Notes: generated by a model not told the origin, from the sequence alone. Positions 43,032-52,126 are shown, numbered from the stretch's first letter. The stretch: 64,000 nucleotides of DNA from Phenylobacterium sp. (GCF_030698145.1 NZ_JAUYNW010000017.1:29862-93861), one strand, 5' to 3'. Program-made: numbers and translations.

Positions 43032-44173
43032 CCGCAAACGCCCCTCTCCGCCTCGCCATGGTCGGCGGCGGGCCGGGCTCGTTCATCGGGCCGGTCCATC
43101 GCATGGCCGCCGAGCTCGACGGACGCATCCGGCTCGTGGCCGGCGCCTTCAGCCGCGATGGCGGCCGGAACGCGCAGGCCGCGCGCGCCTGGGGCGTGGC
43201 GGCGGATCGGACCTATGGGGACTACCGCCAGATGCTCGCCGCCGAGCCGGCGCGGACGGACGGCGCCGAACTGGCGGCGGTGGTCACGCCCAATCACCTG
43301 CACTTCGAGGTGTCCGCCGCGGCGCTGAAGGCCGGGCTGCACGTCATGAGCGACAAGCCCGCGACGCTGGACCTCGCCGAGGCCCGCGAACTGGCCGGCG
43401 TCGTGGCGAGCTCAGGCCGGCTCTACGGCCTGACCCACGTCTATACCGGCTATCCAATGGTCCGCGAGGCGCGCGAAATCGTCCGGCGCGGCGACCTGGG
43501 CGCTGTGCGCAAAATCGTCGTCGAGTACGCCCAGGGCTGGCTCTCGCGGCCCATCGAACAGGACGGCGACAGACAGGCCGGCTGGCGCGCCGACCCCGCC
43601 CAGGCCGGCGTCGGCGGCTGCATCGGCGACATCGGAACCCACGCCTTCAACCTCGTCGAATTCGTCGGAGGGGCGCGCGTGACCGCGCTTTGCGCTGACC
43701 TGGCCGCCGTCGTGCCGGGCCGGGTTCTGGACGACGACTGCAACATGCTGCTGCGCTTCGCGGGCGGCGCGCGCGGGGTGCTGATCGCCTCGCAGATTTC
43801 CGCCGGCGCCCGCAACGGCCTCAACATCAAGGTCTATGGCGAGAAGGGCGGCCTCACCTGGAGCCATGAGCGCCACAGCGAACTCGTCGTCGACTGGCTC
43901 GACGCGCCCACCCAGGTGCTGCACGCCGGCTCGGCCTATCTCAGCGCGACGGCGCGCACGGCCTCGCGCATCCCCACCGGCCATCCGGAAGGCTTCATCG
44001 AGGCCTTCGCCAACCTCTACCGCGACTTCGCCGACGCCATCGTCGCGGGCCGGTCCGATACCGGCCTCGTCCCCGGCGTCGCCGAAGGTTTGCGCGGCAT
44101 GGCGTTCGTAGAGACCGCCGTCGCCGCCAGCCGGGCCGGCCTTGGCTGGGTCCCCCTGGAGGAAGCCGCATGA
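43028..44173 (+). CDS. Gfo/Idh/MocA-family oxidoreductase
   Basis: 381 residues from GTG at 43028. N-terminal Rossmann domain with [19 protein letters not shown], nucleotide segment [11 protein letters not shown] and the catalytic EKP-like motif as [12 protein letters not shown] (Asp for Glu). The C-terminal domain has [19 protein letters not shown] with the substrate His. Such enzymes oxidise or reduce sugar carbons, including C3 of glucosides. Context in a GMC/DUF1080 cluster favours 3-keto-sugar reduction or oxidation. Both flanking genes overlap (GTGA, ATGA). Confidence 0.92.
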   Translation: MTANAPLRLAMVGGGPGSFIGPVHRMAAELDGRIRLVAGAFSRDGGRNAQAARAWGVAADRTYGDYRQMLAAEPARTDGAELAAVVTPNHLHFEVSAAALKAGLHVMSDKPATLDLAEARELAGVVASSGRLYGLTHVYTGYPMVREAREIVRRGDLGAVRKIVVEYAQGWLSRPIEQDGDRQAGWRADPAQAGVGGCIGDIGTHAFNLVEFVGGARVTALCADLAAVVPGRVLDDDCNMLLRFAGGARGVLIASQISAGARNGLNIKVYGEKGGLTWSHERHSELVVDWLDAPTQVLHAGSAYLSATARTASRIPTGHPEGFIEAFANLYRDFADAIVAGRSDTGLVPGVAEGLRGMAFVETAVAASRAGLGWVPLEEAA

Positions 44174-45225
44174 GGACGCTGAAGGGCCCGGGCATATTCC
44201 TCGCCCAGTTCATCGGACCCGAACCGCCGTTCAACCGGCTGGACAGCATCGCCCGATGGGCGGCGGGCCTCGGCTATGTCGGGGTGCAGGTGCCGACCGG
44301 CGGCGCCGACGCCTTCTTCGATCTGGAACAGGGCGCGCAGAGCCAGGCCTATTGCGACGACATCGCCGGCCGGCTGGCCGAGCACGGCCTGCAGATCACC
44401 GAGCTTTCGACGCACCTGCAGGGCCAGCTCGTCGCCGTGCACCCGGCCTACGACGCCCTCTTCGACGGCTTCGCGCCCGAGCAGGTGCGCGGCAAGCCGG
44501 CCGAGCGGCAGGCCTGGGCGACGCGGCAGGTGACGCTGGCGGCGAAGGCCAGCCAGCGCCTCGGCCTCACCGCCCACGCCACCTTCTCCGGCGCGCTCGC
44601 CTGGCCCTATTTCTACCCCTGGCCCCAGCGGCCGGCCGGTCTTGTGGAGGAGGCTTTCGCCGAGCTTGGCCGCCGTTGGCGCCCGATCCTCGACGCCTTC
44701 GATGAGGCGGGCGTCGACGTCTGCTTCGAGCTGCACCCCGGCGAAGACCTGCACGACGGCGTGACCTTCGAGCGGTTCCTGGAGGCGGTCGGCGGCCACC
44801 CACGGGCCAACATCCTCTACGATCCCAGCCACTTCCTGCTGCAGCAGCTCGACTATCTGGCCTTCATCGACCACTACCACGACCGCATCCGCGCCTTTCA
44901 CGTGAAGGACGCCGAGTTCCGGCCGAACGGCCGCTCCGGCGTCTATGGCGGCTACCAGGGCTGGGTCGAGCGCCCAGGCCGGTTCCGCTCGCTGGGCGAC
45001 GGCCAGATCGACTTCGGCGCCATCTTCGCCAAGCTCGCCCAGTACGACTATCCCGGCTGGGCGGTGATGGAGTGGGAGTGCGCCTTGAAGCATCCCGAGG
45101 ACGGAGCCCGTGAGGGCGCGCCGTTCATCCGCGATCACATTATCCGCGTCACCCCCCACGCCTTCGACGACTTCGCCGGAGCCGGGACCGACGCGACCGC
45201 CAACCGTAAGCTGCTGGGGCTCTGA
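44170..45225 (+). CDS. cytoplasmic sugar phosphate isomerase/epimerase-like protein
   Basis: A 351-residue TIM-barrel protein without signal peptide. Metal-site segments are VCFELHPGEDLHDG, ANILYDPSHFLLQQ, IRAFHVKDAEF and WAVMEWECALK. It is related to IolE/Hyi/AP-endonuclease-2-type proteins; in sugar clusters it may isomerise or cleave keto-sugars released by hydrolysis. It is distinct in sequence from the exported protein at 42081, so the two are not recent duplicates. ATGA coupling with the Gfo/Idh/MocA gene; 2-base gap to the GMC gene. Confidence 0.88.
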   Translation: MRTLKGPGIFLAQFIGPEPPFNRLDSIARWAAGLGYVGVQVPTGGADAFFDLEQGAQSQAYCDDIAGRLAEHGLQITELSTHLQGQLVAVHPAYDALFDGFAPEQVRGKPAERQAWATRQVTLAAKASQRLGLTAHATFSGALAWPYFYPWPQRPAGLVEEAFAELGRRWRPILDAFDEAGVDVCFELHPGEDLHDGVTFERFLEAVGGHPRANILYDPSHFLLQQLDYLAFIDHYHDRIRAFHVKDAEFRPNGRSGVYGGYQGWVERPGRFRSLGDGQIDFGAIFAKLAQYDYPGWAVMEWECALKHPEDGAREGAPFIRDHIIRVTPHAFDDFAGAGTDATANRKLLGL

Positions 45226-45227
45226 GC

Positions 45228-46955
45228 ATGGCCAATCTCAACAATCGCGCGAAGGCCGAGCACACCTACGACGCGATCGTCGTCGGCAGCGGCATGAGCG
45301 GCGGCTGGGCGGCCAAGGAGCTCACTGAAAAGGGCCTGAAGACCCTGGTGCTGGAGCGCGGTCGCATGGTCCGCCACCTGGAGGACTATCCCACCGCGGT
45401 CATGGCGCCTTGGGAGACCCGCTATCCGCGCGGCAAGCTGCCGGACGCGACCCTGAAGGCCGAGTATCCCAAGCAGCAGCGCACCGGCTACGCGGTCAGC
45501 GAGTACACCCAGCACTTCTTCGTCAAGGACCAGGAACACCCCTACTCCGAGACGCAGCGGTTCGACTGGATCCGCGGCTACCACGTGGGCGGCCGCTCGC
45601 TGATGTGGGCGCGCCAGACCTATCGCCACAGCCCCATCGACTTCGAGGCCAACGGCCGCGAGGGGATCGGCGTAGACTGGCCGATCCGCTACGAGGACCT
45701 GGCGCCCTGGTACGACCATGTGGAGCGCTACATCGGGGTGAGCGGCCAGAAGGAGGGCCTGGCGCACCTGCCGGACGGCGTCTTCCAGCCGCCGATGGAG
45801 ATGAACTGCGTCGAGAAGGACCTGAAGGCGAGGTCGGAGGCGCGCTTCCCCGACCGGCGCATCACCATCGGCCGCGTCGCCAACCTCACCGAGCCGACCG
45901 AAGAGCAGACCGCGCTGGGGCGCGGGCCGTGCCAGCACCGCAACATGTGCAGCCGCGGCTGCCCGTTCGGCGCCTTCTTCTCGTCGAACGCCGTGACCCT
46001 GGTGGCCGCCGAGAACACCAAGAACATGACGATCCGGCCCGATTCCACGGTCACCTCGCTGATCTTCGACGAGAAGGCCGGCAAGGCGACGGGCGTGCGC
46101 GTGCTGGACGGCAAGACCGGCCAGGAGATCGAGTACTACGCCGACGTGATCTTCCTGTGCGCCTCGGCGATGAACACCGCCTGGATCATGCTGAACTCCG
46201 CCAGCCACCGGTTCCCGAACGGCTTTGGCAACGACAGCGACCAGGTGGGCCGCAACATCATGGACCACCATCTCGGCGTCGGCGCCGCCGCCGACGCCCC
46301 GGGATATGAGGCCATGTACTATTCCGGCCGACGGCCCAACGGCCTCTACATTCCCCGTTTCCGCAACCTCGGCGACGCGGCGACCAAGCGCTCCGACTAT
46401 GTGCGCGGCTTCGGCTATCAGGGCGGGGCGGGACGGCCCAACTGGGACCGTCCGGCCGAGGGCTTCGGCGCGGAGCGCAAGGCGGCGCTGAGCCAGCCCG
46501 GACCCTGGCTGGTGCGGCTGGGCGGGTTCGGCGAGATGCTACCCCATGCAGACAACCGCATGACCCTGAACCACGCCGTCAAGGACCATGACGGCCTGCC
46601 GACGATCACCTTCGACGTCAGCCTGCGCGACAACGAGCTCGCCATGCGCAAGGACATGAAGTCGGCGGCGGCCGAGATGCTGGACGGCGCGGGGTTCAAG
46701 AACGTCCGTGAGTTGGAGGGGGACTATGGGCCTGGCCTCGGCATCCACGAGATGGGTACCGCCCGTATGGGCCGCGACCCCAGGACCTCGGTGCTGAACG
46801 CCCACAACCAGGTCCATGCCTGCAAGAACGTCTATGTGACCGACGGGGCGGCCATGACCTCGTCGTCCTGCGTGAACCCATCGCTGACCTACATGGCGCT
46901 GACGGCGCGGGCGGCCGCCCACGCGGTTGAAGCGCGCAAGCGGGGAGAACTGTGA
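45228..46955 (+). CDS. GMC-family oxidoreductase, probable glycoside 3-dehydrogenase large subunit
   Basis: 575 residues. FAD loop AIVVGSGMSGGWAAKEL, a GMC N-terminal block GGRSLMWARQTYRHSP and the C-terminal catalytic HEMGTARMG with VNPSLTYMALTARAA. A Cys-containing segment (RNMCSRGCPFGAFF) matches the gluconate-/glucoside-dehydrogenase branch, not simple alcohol oxidases. Paired with the subunit-3-like gene that follows (TGATG overlap), it should be a periplasmic complex oxidising the C3 hydroxyl of sugars. It lacks its own signal and may be exported with the Tat-like partner. Confidence 0.9.
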   Translation: MANLNNRAKAEHTYDAIVVGSGMSGGWAAKELTEKGLKTLVLERGRMVRHLEDYPTAVMAPWETRYPRGKLPDATLKAEYPKQQRTGYAVSEYTQHFFVKDQEHPYSETQRFDWIRGYHVGGRSLMWARQTYRHSPIDFEANGREGIGVDWPIRYEDLAPWYDHVERYIGVSGQKEGLAHLPDGVFQPPMEMNCVEKDLKARSEARFPDRRITIGRVANLTEPTEEQTALGRGPCQHRNMCSRGCPFGAFFSSNAVTLVAAENTKNMTIRPDSTVTSLIFDEKAGKATGVRVLDGKTGQEIEYYADVIFLCASAMNTAWIMLNSASHRFPNGFGNDSDQVGRNIMDHHLGVGAAADAPGYEAMYYSGRRPNGLYIPRFRNLGDAATKRSDYVRGFGYQGGAGRPNWDRPAEGFGAERKAALSQPGPWLVRLGGFGEMLPHADNRMTLNHAVKDHDGLPTITFDVSLRDNELAMRKDMKSAAAEMLDGAGFKNVRELEGDYGPGLGIHEMGTARMGRDPRTSVLNAHNQVHACKNVYVTDGAAMTSSSCVNPSLTYMALTARAAAHAVEARKRGEL

Positions 46956-47602
46956 TGGGAGAGGACAAGCGCGTGCGGATGACCCGGCGCGAAGCGGCGC
47001 TGACCTTCGGCGCCCTGTGGACCGCCCTGGTGATCCCAGCGGAGGTCGTGGCCCAGATCGCCACGACCCTGACCTGGACGCCCAAGGCGCTGAGCCCCGG
47101 CCAGGCGCGGGTGCTCGAGGTGGTCGCCGAACTGATCGTGCCGGCCACCGACACGCCCGGCGCCCGCGAGGCGGGGGTCCCGCAGTTCGTCGACCGGGCG
47201 GTGTCGGACTTCTGCTCGCCGGCGGACGCCCAGACGATCCGCACAGGCCTCGACCGCATCGACGCCGACGCCCGCGCGGCGCACGGCGCGGCCTTCGCGG
47301 CCCTGCAACCCGACCAGCAGACCGCCCTGCTGCGGCGCTACGACGCCGAGGGCAAGGCTCCGCGGACGCCCGTGGCGGCGGTGGGTCGCGGCGAGACCGA
47401 GACAGGCCTGTCGAACCAGCCCAGTCCCGCCGTCGAGGCCCCGAAGGGCCCGCCCTTCTTCCCGATGCTGAGGGACCTGGTCACCGTGGGCTATTTCACC
47501 TCCGAACTCGGGGCGACCCAGGCGGTCCGCTATGACGCGGTCCCCGGCGCCTACAAGGGCTGCGTGCCGCTGTCGGAAATCGGGCGGGCCTGGGCGACAT
47601 GA
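46955..47602 (+). CDS. gluconate 2-dehydrogenase subunit 3-like protein
   Basis: A 215-residue protein. A Tat-like signal, MTRREAALTFGALWTALVIP, is followed by SPGQARVLEVVAELIVPATDTPGAREAGVP (shown as two pieces: SPGQARVLEVVAELIVPATD and TPGAREAGVPQFVD) and a C-terminal PFFPMLRDLVTVGYFTSELG, all typical of the family. It is the small partner of GMC dehydrogenases, possibly carrying the folded flavoprotein through Tat. ATG at 46955 has GGGGAG upstream; GTG three bases earlier is possible. Confidence 0.92.
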   Translation: MGEDKRVRMTRREAALTFGALWTALVIPAEVVAQIATTLTWTPKALSPGQARVLEVVAELIVPATDTPGAREAGVPQFVDRAVSDFCSPADAQTIRTGLDRIDADARAAHGAAFAALQPDQQTALLRRYDAEGKAPRTPVAAVGRGETETGLSNQPSPAVEAPKGPPFFPMLRDLVTVGYFTSELGATQAVRYDAVPGAYKGCVPLSEIGRAWAT

Positions 47603-48381
47603 GGCGCGCCCTCCCCGGGCTGCTCGCCGCCCTGACCCTGGCCGCCCCGGCCGGCGCCGCGGAGGCCTGGCGGCCGATCTTCAATGGCGCGAACCTCGAC
47701 GGTTGGGTCCCCAAGATCAATCACCACCCCCTGGGCGAAAACTGGCGGGACACCTTCTCGGCGAAGGACGGGGTGCTGCGGGTCTCGTATGCGAAGTACG
47801 ACGGGTTCAAGGACGACTTCGGTCACCTGATCCACCAGACGCCGTTCTCATCCTACCGCCTGCGCTTCGAATACCGTTTCACCGGCGATCCGGTCGCCGG
47901 GGCGCCGACCTGGGCGGCGCGCAACTCGGGCGTGATGCTGCACGGCCAGGCGCCGGCGACGATGGGGCTCGACCAGACCTTCCCGGTCTCCGTCGAGGCG
48001 CAGCTCCTGGGCGGCAAGCCAGGCCAGACCCGGCCGACGGGGTCCGTCTGCACGCCCGGCGTCACCGTCTCGATAGGCGGCGCGCCCACCAAGGCGCACT
48101 GCACCGAATCCACCGGGCCGACCTTCCAGGACGGCCAATGGGTCCGCTTCGAGGTGGAGGTGCGCGGCGCCAAGAGCGTGCGCCACATCGTCGAGGGAAA
48201 GGTGGTGATGGAATACACCGACCTGCGGCTCGCCCCCGCCGAATACCCAGCCCTCGCAAGCCCGGACGCCGCGCTGGCGGCGCGGGGCGAGGCGCCGCTG
48301 GGGCGCGGTTACATCTCGCTCCAGAGCGAAGGCAGTCCCGTCGAGTTCCGGAAGATCGAGATCCTGGAGCTGCGGGACTAG
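47599..48381 (+). CDS. DUF1080/3-keto-disaccharide hydrolase family protein
   Basis: A 260-residue exported lectin-like protein. Signal peptide ALPGLLAALTLAAPAGAA; then the family start WRPIFNGANLDGW and the core NSGVMLHGQ, VSVEAQLLGG, GYISLQSEGSPVEFRKIEI. The family, long called DUF1080, includes enzymes that cleave 3-keto-glycosides after C3 oxidation. It ends the operon, ATGA-coupled to the dehydrogenase small subunit, so oxidation and cleavage probably both occur in the periplasm. Confidence 0.9.
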   Translation: MRRALPGLLAALTLAAPAGAAEAWRPIFNGANLDGWVPKINHHPLGENWRDTFSAKDGVLRVSYAKYDGFKDDFGHLIHQTPFSSYRLRFEYRFTGDPVAGAPTWAARNSGVMLHGQAPATMGLDQTFPVSVEAQLLGGKPGQTRPTGSVCTPGVTVSIGGAPTKAHCTESTGPTFQDGQWVRFEVEVRGAKSVRHIVEGKVVMEYTDLRLAPAEYPALASPDAALAARGEAPLGRGYISLQSEGSPVEFRKIEILELRD

Positions 48382-48385
48382 CGCC

Positions 48386-48405
48386 GAGGCCGATCTCGGC
48401 CGCCT
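48386..48405. terminator. hairpin between convergent genes
   Basis: GGCCGA-TC-TCGGCC plus a flanking GAG/CTC pairing lies exactly in the gap between the DUF1080 and DUF4345-MBL genes. Bidirectional termination is plausible, though no U-tracts are present. Confidence 0.35.
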
Positions 48406-49896
48406 CTAGCGATTGACGCGCCCGATCTCGACCTCCTTCGAGCCGAGCGGCAGGGTGTAGAGGCTGCCGTCGTCGGCCAGGGTCCAGTCCCCGTCCCGCG
48501 CCGCGTCGATCCCGCTCTCGAAGGTCCGGCGCGCGATCATCCCGTCGGGCGCCGGCAGCAGGTGATAGAACACCAGCAGCTTCACCTTGGCCTGGTTGGC
48601 CAGGCCCGCCGCCTCCTGGGGCGAGACATGATAGTCTTGGATGTCGTGCATGATGCGCTCCACCCGGCCGCGTCCCAGGCCCTTGGCGCCGGCCTCCATC
48701 GTCTGGATCATCGGCCGCGCGATCGCCTCGGAGACCATCACGTCGGCCCCCATGGCGGCGCGGGCCAGCGGCGGATGGTTCTTCATGTCGCCGCTGATCA
48801 CCACCGAACGGCCCTTGTAGTCGAAGCGATAGGCGTAGGCCGGCTCGATCGGCCCATGGTCGACCTCGATGGCGGTGATCTTGAGTTGGCCGTCGTCGAG
48901 GACCAGGCCGGTCCGCGCCTTGGACGGCGTCGTCGCCCCAGCCATCTCGACGGTGCGCGCCACCAGCGGCCACGTCTCCGGGGGCATGATCTTGGCCGTG
49001 TGGTGGACGGTCCGATAGCCCTGGTCGATCCGGTAGGCCTGGTTGAAACCGTCGACCACCTGATCGACCCCCGGTCCGCCGTAGACATTGAGCGGCGCGG
49101 GCCGCCCCTGGGCCCAGGTCTGCAGGTTCAGCTCTCCCAGGTCGCCGATATGGTCGGAGTGGAAGTGGGTGATCAGCACCCCGCCGATCCGGTCCAGCGG
49201 AACGCCCCACTGCATCAGGTTCTCCACCGACTCCGGCCCCACATCGACGATGTAGATCTTGCCGCCGGCGATCACCGCCACGCAGGCCTTCGCGCGCGCC
49301 TTGCTGGGCAGCGGGGCCGAGGTCCCGCAGACCGCCACGCGCAGGGCGTCGTCGGCCAGCAGTGAGGCGTTGTCTTCACCCATCCGTTGGGCGACCGCCC
49401 GCTCGAAGATCTTCTGCTGGGCCGTCGGGTCGCCGAGGGCCGCGGAAAGGCCGAACTTGGCGGCGACGCCCAGGCCCGCAATCAGCAGGATCGTCCGGGT
49501 CAGGCCGCCGCGCTCGGGCGCGTCGGACCGCGACAGACCGCGGGCGTGCAGCACCAGGGCCAGGATGGCGGCGACCTCGATGGCCAGGGCGCGGGTCGCG
49601 CCGCCCGGCAAGCCATCATCGATCACCCCGGTCAGCCGTCCCACGACGATCATGGCCAGGACCAGGGCGGCGGCCTGCAGCAGCGTCCCACGGCGGGTCC
49701 AGACGCCGGCGAAGCAAAGCGCCGCCAGCGCGACGAACAGCCCGCCCAGGTCCCCGCGCAGGGTCGAGAGGCCTTCCGGGGCCAGGGCCGCGACCTGCAG
49801 CCCGCCCGCCAGTTCCTCAGGCGCCGCCCATAGCCCGAAGCCCAGGAACGCGAACAGCAGCGCGAAGACGATCACGAAAAATCCGGTGACCCGCAT
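48406..49896 (-). CDS. DUF4345 membrane domain fused to a metallo-beta-lactamase-fold hydrolase
   Basis: 496 residues. Residues 1-120 hold four membrane spans with the DUF4345 pattern FGLWAAPEELA...RGDLGGLFVALAALCFAGVW. Residues about 185-490 are an MBL-fold domain with ITHFHSDHIGDLGEL (HxHxDH), ISGDMKNH and LVFYHLLP, closest to arylsulfatase/RNase-Z-like lipid or ester hydrolases. The membrane part would anchor the hydrolase to the inner membrane with the active site on one side. It converges on the sugar operon and is 11 bases downstream of the TetR gene, likely co-transcribed with it. Confidence 0.88.
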   Translation of the reverse strand: MRVTGFFVIVFALLFAFLGFGLWAAPEELAGGLQVAALAPEGLSTLRGDLGGLFVALAALCFAGVWTRRGTLLQAAALVLAMIVVGRLTGVIDDGLPGGATRALAIEVAAILALVLHARGLSRSDAPERGGLTRTILLIAGLGVAAKFGLSAALGDPTAQQKIFERAVAQRMGEDNASLLADDALRVAVCGTSAPLPSKARAKACVAVIAGGKIYIVDVGPESVENLMQWGVPLDRIGGVLITHFHSDHIGDLGELNLQTWAQGRPAPLNVYGGPGVDQVVDGFNQAYRIDQGYRTVHHTAKIMPPETWPLVARTVEMAGATTPSKARTGLVLDDGQLKITAIEVDHGPIEPAYAYRFDYKGRSVVISGDMKNHPPLARAAMGADVMVSEAIARPMIQTMEAGAKGLGRGRVERIMHDIQDYHVSPQEAAGLANQAKVKLLVFYHLLPAPDGMIARRTFESGIDAARDGDWTLADDGSLYTLPLGSKEVEIGRVNR

Positions 49897-49907
49897 GTCC
49901 TAGATCC

Positions 49908-50564
49908 TCAAAGGCTGTTGGGCAGGGTGGCGGCGAAGATGTCGGCGCAGGCCTTGGCGGCGACGGCGCGCGCGGCGGCCGCTTCCAATCCCAGCCCCCG
50001 CAACAGGGCGAAGATCAGGTCCTCGGCCAGGGTCGCGATCGCGTCGGCGGCCTGGCGTTCCAGCACCCGCGACACGGCGATCTGCGCGGTTCCGACCGCC
50101 ATCATGACCGCGGCCTCCGGCGCAAGACCCCCGAACCGCCCGGCCGCGAGGCCCGCCTGGATGTCGGCGCGCACGCCACGGTTCATGGGCGCGTCGGGGA
50201 CCGAGGCGAAGGGGAATAGCCGCATCATGGCCTGGGCGCGAATGGGGAAGGCCTCGGCGCCGCGCGCGAACATCGCCAGCGCCCGCGCCACCCGCTCGGC
50301 CGGGTCGACCACGCCGATGTTGATGTCAGCCACGGTCAACTCGATGGCGGCGCGCGCCTGCTGGGCGATCTCCCGCGCCAGGCCGTCCTTGTCCGGGAAG
50401 TGGTTGTAGAAGCTGCCCTTGGCGACCTCTGCGGCGGCGACGATGTCGTCGATGGTGACCGCGTCCACCGAACGGGTGGCGAACAGGACCTGGCCTGCCC
50501 GCAAGAGCGCCGCCCGGGTCCGCTCCCGCCGCCGATCGATCCGTTCCCCCGCTCCCGCGATCAT
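49908..50564 (-). CDS. TetR-family transcriptional regulator
   Basis: A 218-residue regulator from MIAGAGERIDRRRERTRAAL. The HTH is SVDAVTIDDIVAAAEVAKGSFYNHFPDKDGLA (key residues TIDDIVAAAEVAKGSFYNHF). The rest is helical and Ala-rich ligand-binding domain. TTGGAG precedes the ATG; a TTG four codons upstream is possible. It diverges from the isomerase gene at 50635 across a 19-base tandem repeat and leads into the DUF4345-MBL gene. Confidence 0.93.
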   Translation of the reverse strand: MIAGAGERIDRRRERTRAALLRAGQVLFATRSVDAVTIDDIVAAAEVAKGSFYNHFPDKDGLAREIAQQARAAIELTVADINIGVVDPAERVARALAMFARGAEAFPIRAQAMMRLFPFASVPDAPMNRGVRADIQAGLAAGRFGGLAPEAAVMMAVGTAQIAVSRVLERQAADAIATLAEDLIFALLRGLGLEAAAARAVAAKACADIFAATLPNSL

Positions 50565-50579
50565 CGCCAACTCCAATTT

Positions 50580-50617
50580 GACTGTCTGGTCATTATTGGA
50601 CTAACTAGTCATTATTG
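50580..50617. promoter_or_regulatory. tandem operator of the TetR divergon
   Basis: Two adjacent 19-base copies, GACTGTCTGGTCATTATTG and GACTAACTAGTCATTATTG, differ at only four positions. Each holds a GACT-n4-(A/G)GTC inverted repeat. Two regulator dimers could bind side by side and cover both promoters. Confidence 0.75.
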
Positions 50618-50634
50618 CAAGCGGGAGGTTTTTG

Positions 50635-51288
50635 ATGACCCTTCAGGTCGACGTTTTCTGGTCATTCCGGAGCCCCTATTCGTACCTCGCGACGCCCCGC
50701 CTGGCGGAGATCGCGGCGCGCTACGAGGTCCAGCTCGACGTACGCCCGGTCTATCCGCTGGCGGTGCGCGTCGACGGCTTCTTCAAGCGCCAGGACAGGC
50801 GGTGGCCGTTCTATGTGGGGCGCGACTGTTTCCGCACCGCCCAGATGCTGGGCATGACCTTCGGGCCGCCGCGACCCGATCCCATCGTCATGGACCTGAC
50901 GACTGGCGACGTGGCCAAGGACCAGCCCCATATCCAGCGCCTGACCCACCTCGGCCAAGCCGCCGTCGAGGCCGGTCGCGGCCTCCCCTTTATCGTCGAG
51001 GTCAGCAAGCTGATCTGGGGCGGCCAGACGCCCGGCTGGGACCAGGGCGACCATCTGGCCCGGGCCACCGCGCGCGCGGGCCTGGACCTCGCCGCCCTGG
51101 ACGCGACCGCTTCGGGGGAGGCCGCGCGCCTGGAAGCCGCCATCCAGGCCAGCCATGCGCGCCTTGAGGAAGTCGGCCACTGGGGGGTGCCGACCATGGT
51201 CTTCCAGGACGAGCCGTTCTTCGGCCAGGACCGCATCGAGACCCTGCTCTGGCGGATGGGCCAGTACGGGCTGACCGAACGCGCCTAG
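50635..51288 (+). CDS. 2-hydroxychromene-2-carboxylate isomerase-like (DsbA/kappa-GST fold)
   Basis: A 217-residue thioredoxin-fold protein. VDVFWSFRSPYSYLATPRL contains the SPYSYLA motif of HCCA isomerases, with Ser rather than a CxxC pair, and GHWGVPTMVFQDEPFFGQDR (shown as GVPTMVFQDEPFFGQDR) is the family cis-Pro segment. Members are GSH-dependent isomerases in aromatic degradation or general detoxification. GGGAGG is 6 bases upstream. It is controlled with the divergent TetR gene, so the inducer may be a xenobiotic or its conjugate. Confidence 0.88.
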   Translation: MTLQVDVFWSFRSPYSYLATPRLAEIAARYEVQLDVRPVYPLAVRVDGFFKRQDRRWPFYVGRDCFRTAQMLGMTFGPPRPDPIVMDLTTGDVAKDQPHIQRLTHLGQAAVEAGRGLPFIVEVSKLIWGGQTPGWDQGDHLARATARAGLDLAALDATASGEAARLEAAIQASHARLEEVGHWGVPTMVFQDEPFFGQDRIETLLWRMGQYGLTERA

Positions 51289-51337
51289 GCCGCCCGCTGA
51301 TCCGCCGGCGCCCTGGCCGGGACTGCTCGCGTGGCGT

Positions 51338-52126
51338 TCAGTCCTTGGGCAGTGCGAACCGGATCGGGATACGCACCGTCCCGCCGGACACCGGCGCGCC
51401 GTCGCGCGTCATCGGCCGCATCTTGAAGAGCCGGGTCATTCGCAGCGCCGCCCCGCCGAACTCCTGGTCGTCGGGGACCTCGGAGGCCACCGCACAGCCA
51501 TCCAGCCCGCCGCCGGCGGTCACCGTACAACTGAGGACGACGCGGCCCTCCACGTCCATACGCAGCGCCCGGCTCGGATAGTAACGGGCGAAGTCCTCGC
51601 CGCTCGGCCTGCGCAGCCAGTCGGGGTTCTGGATCACCGACGGCCGGGGCGGCTCGGGCGCCGACGGCGCCGGGGGCGGCGGTTCGACGATTCGTGGCGG
51701 GCGGACCGCCTCCACGCGGCGTTCGACCGGCGGGACCGGCAGCGGGGGCACCGTGGGCGGCAGGTCGACCACCGCGGCCGGTGGCCGGGGCTGCAGCTTC
51801 GGCGGCGGCGGCGGCGGCGTGTTCGGGGGCGGAGGAGGAGGAGGAGGAGGTGGTGGTGGCGGTACGGGTTTGATCAATTCCACGCTGGTCACGTCGTCGG
51901 CGTATTCCCTGTAGTTCGGCTCGAACTTCGCCCTCCACAGATAGACACCGATGATGGCGTGGACCGACAACGACGCCAGGATGGCCAACAGCGCCCCGTG
52001 ACCCCGTCGCCTCGTCCGCGGTTGGGGCGGGTCGCGCGGCGGGTGGACCAGAGCCCGCCGCAGGACGCGGCCAAACCCGATGTCGAGGCCATGGGTGGCG
52101 TGCGCAAGCACGGTGGAGGACGGCAT
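51338..52126 (-). CDS. TonB energy transducer
   Basis: 262 residues: basic cytoplasmic N terminus, one helix (LLAILASLSVHAIIGVYLW) with the SxxxH pattern, a Pro-rich periplasmic spacer including 12 consecutive prolines, and a C-terminal TonB domain (ARYYPSRALRMDVEGRVVLS, ending VRIPIRFALPKD). It energises outer-membrane receptors such as the one at 21967. The start at 52126 has GGGAG upstream. The poly-Pro codons form a short repeat tract prone to length change. No ExbB/ExbD genes are adjacent. Confidence 0.9.
   Translation of the reverse strand: MPSSTVLAHATHGLDIGFGRVLRRALVHPPRDPPQPRTRRRGHGALLAILASLSVHAIIGVYLWRAKFEPNYREYADDVTSVELIKPVPPPPPPPPPPPPPNTPPPPPPKLQPRPPAAVVDLPPTVPPLPVPPVERRVEAVRPPRIVEPPPPAPSAPEPPRPSVIQNPDWLRRPSGEDFARYYPSRALRMDVEGRVVLSCTVTAGGGLDGCAVASEVPDDQEFGGAALRMTRLFKMRPMTRDGAPVSGGTVRIPIRFALPKD

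Noticed and set aside
51800..51870. CRISPR-like or minisatellite array
   Set aside because: It is a simple triplet run encoding prolines in TonB, with no spacers.
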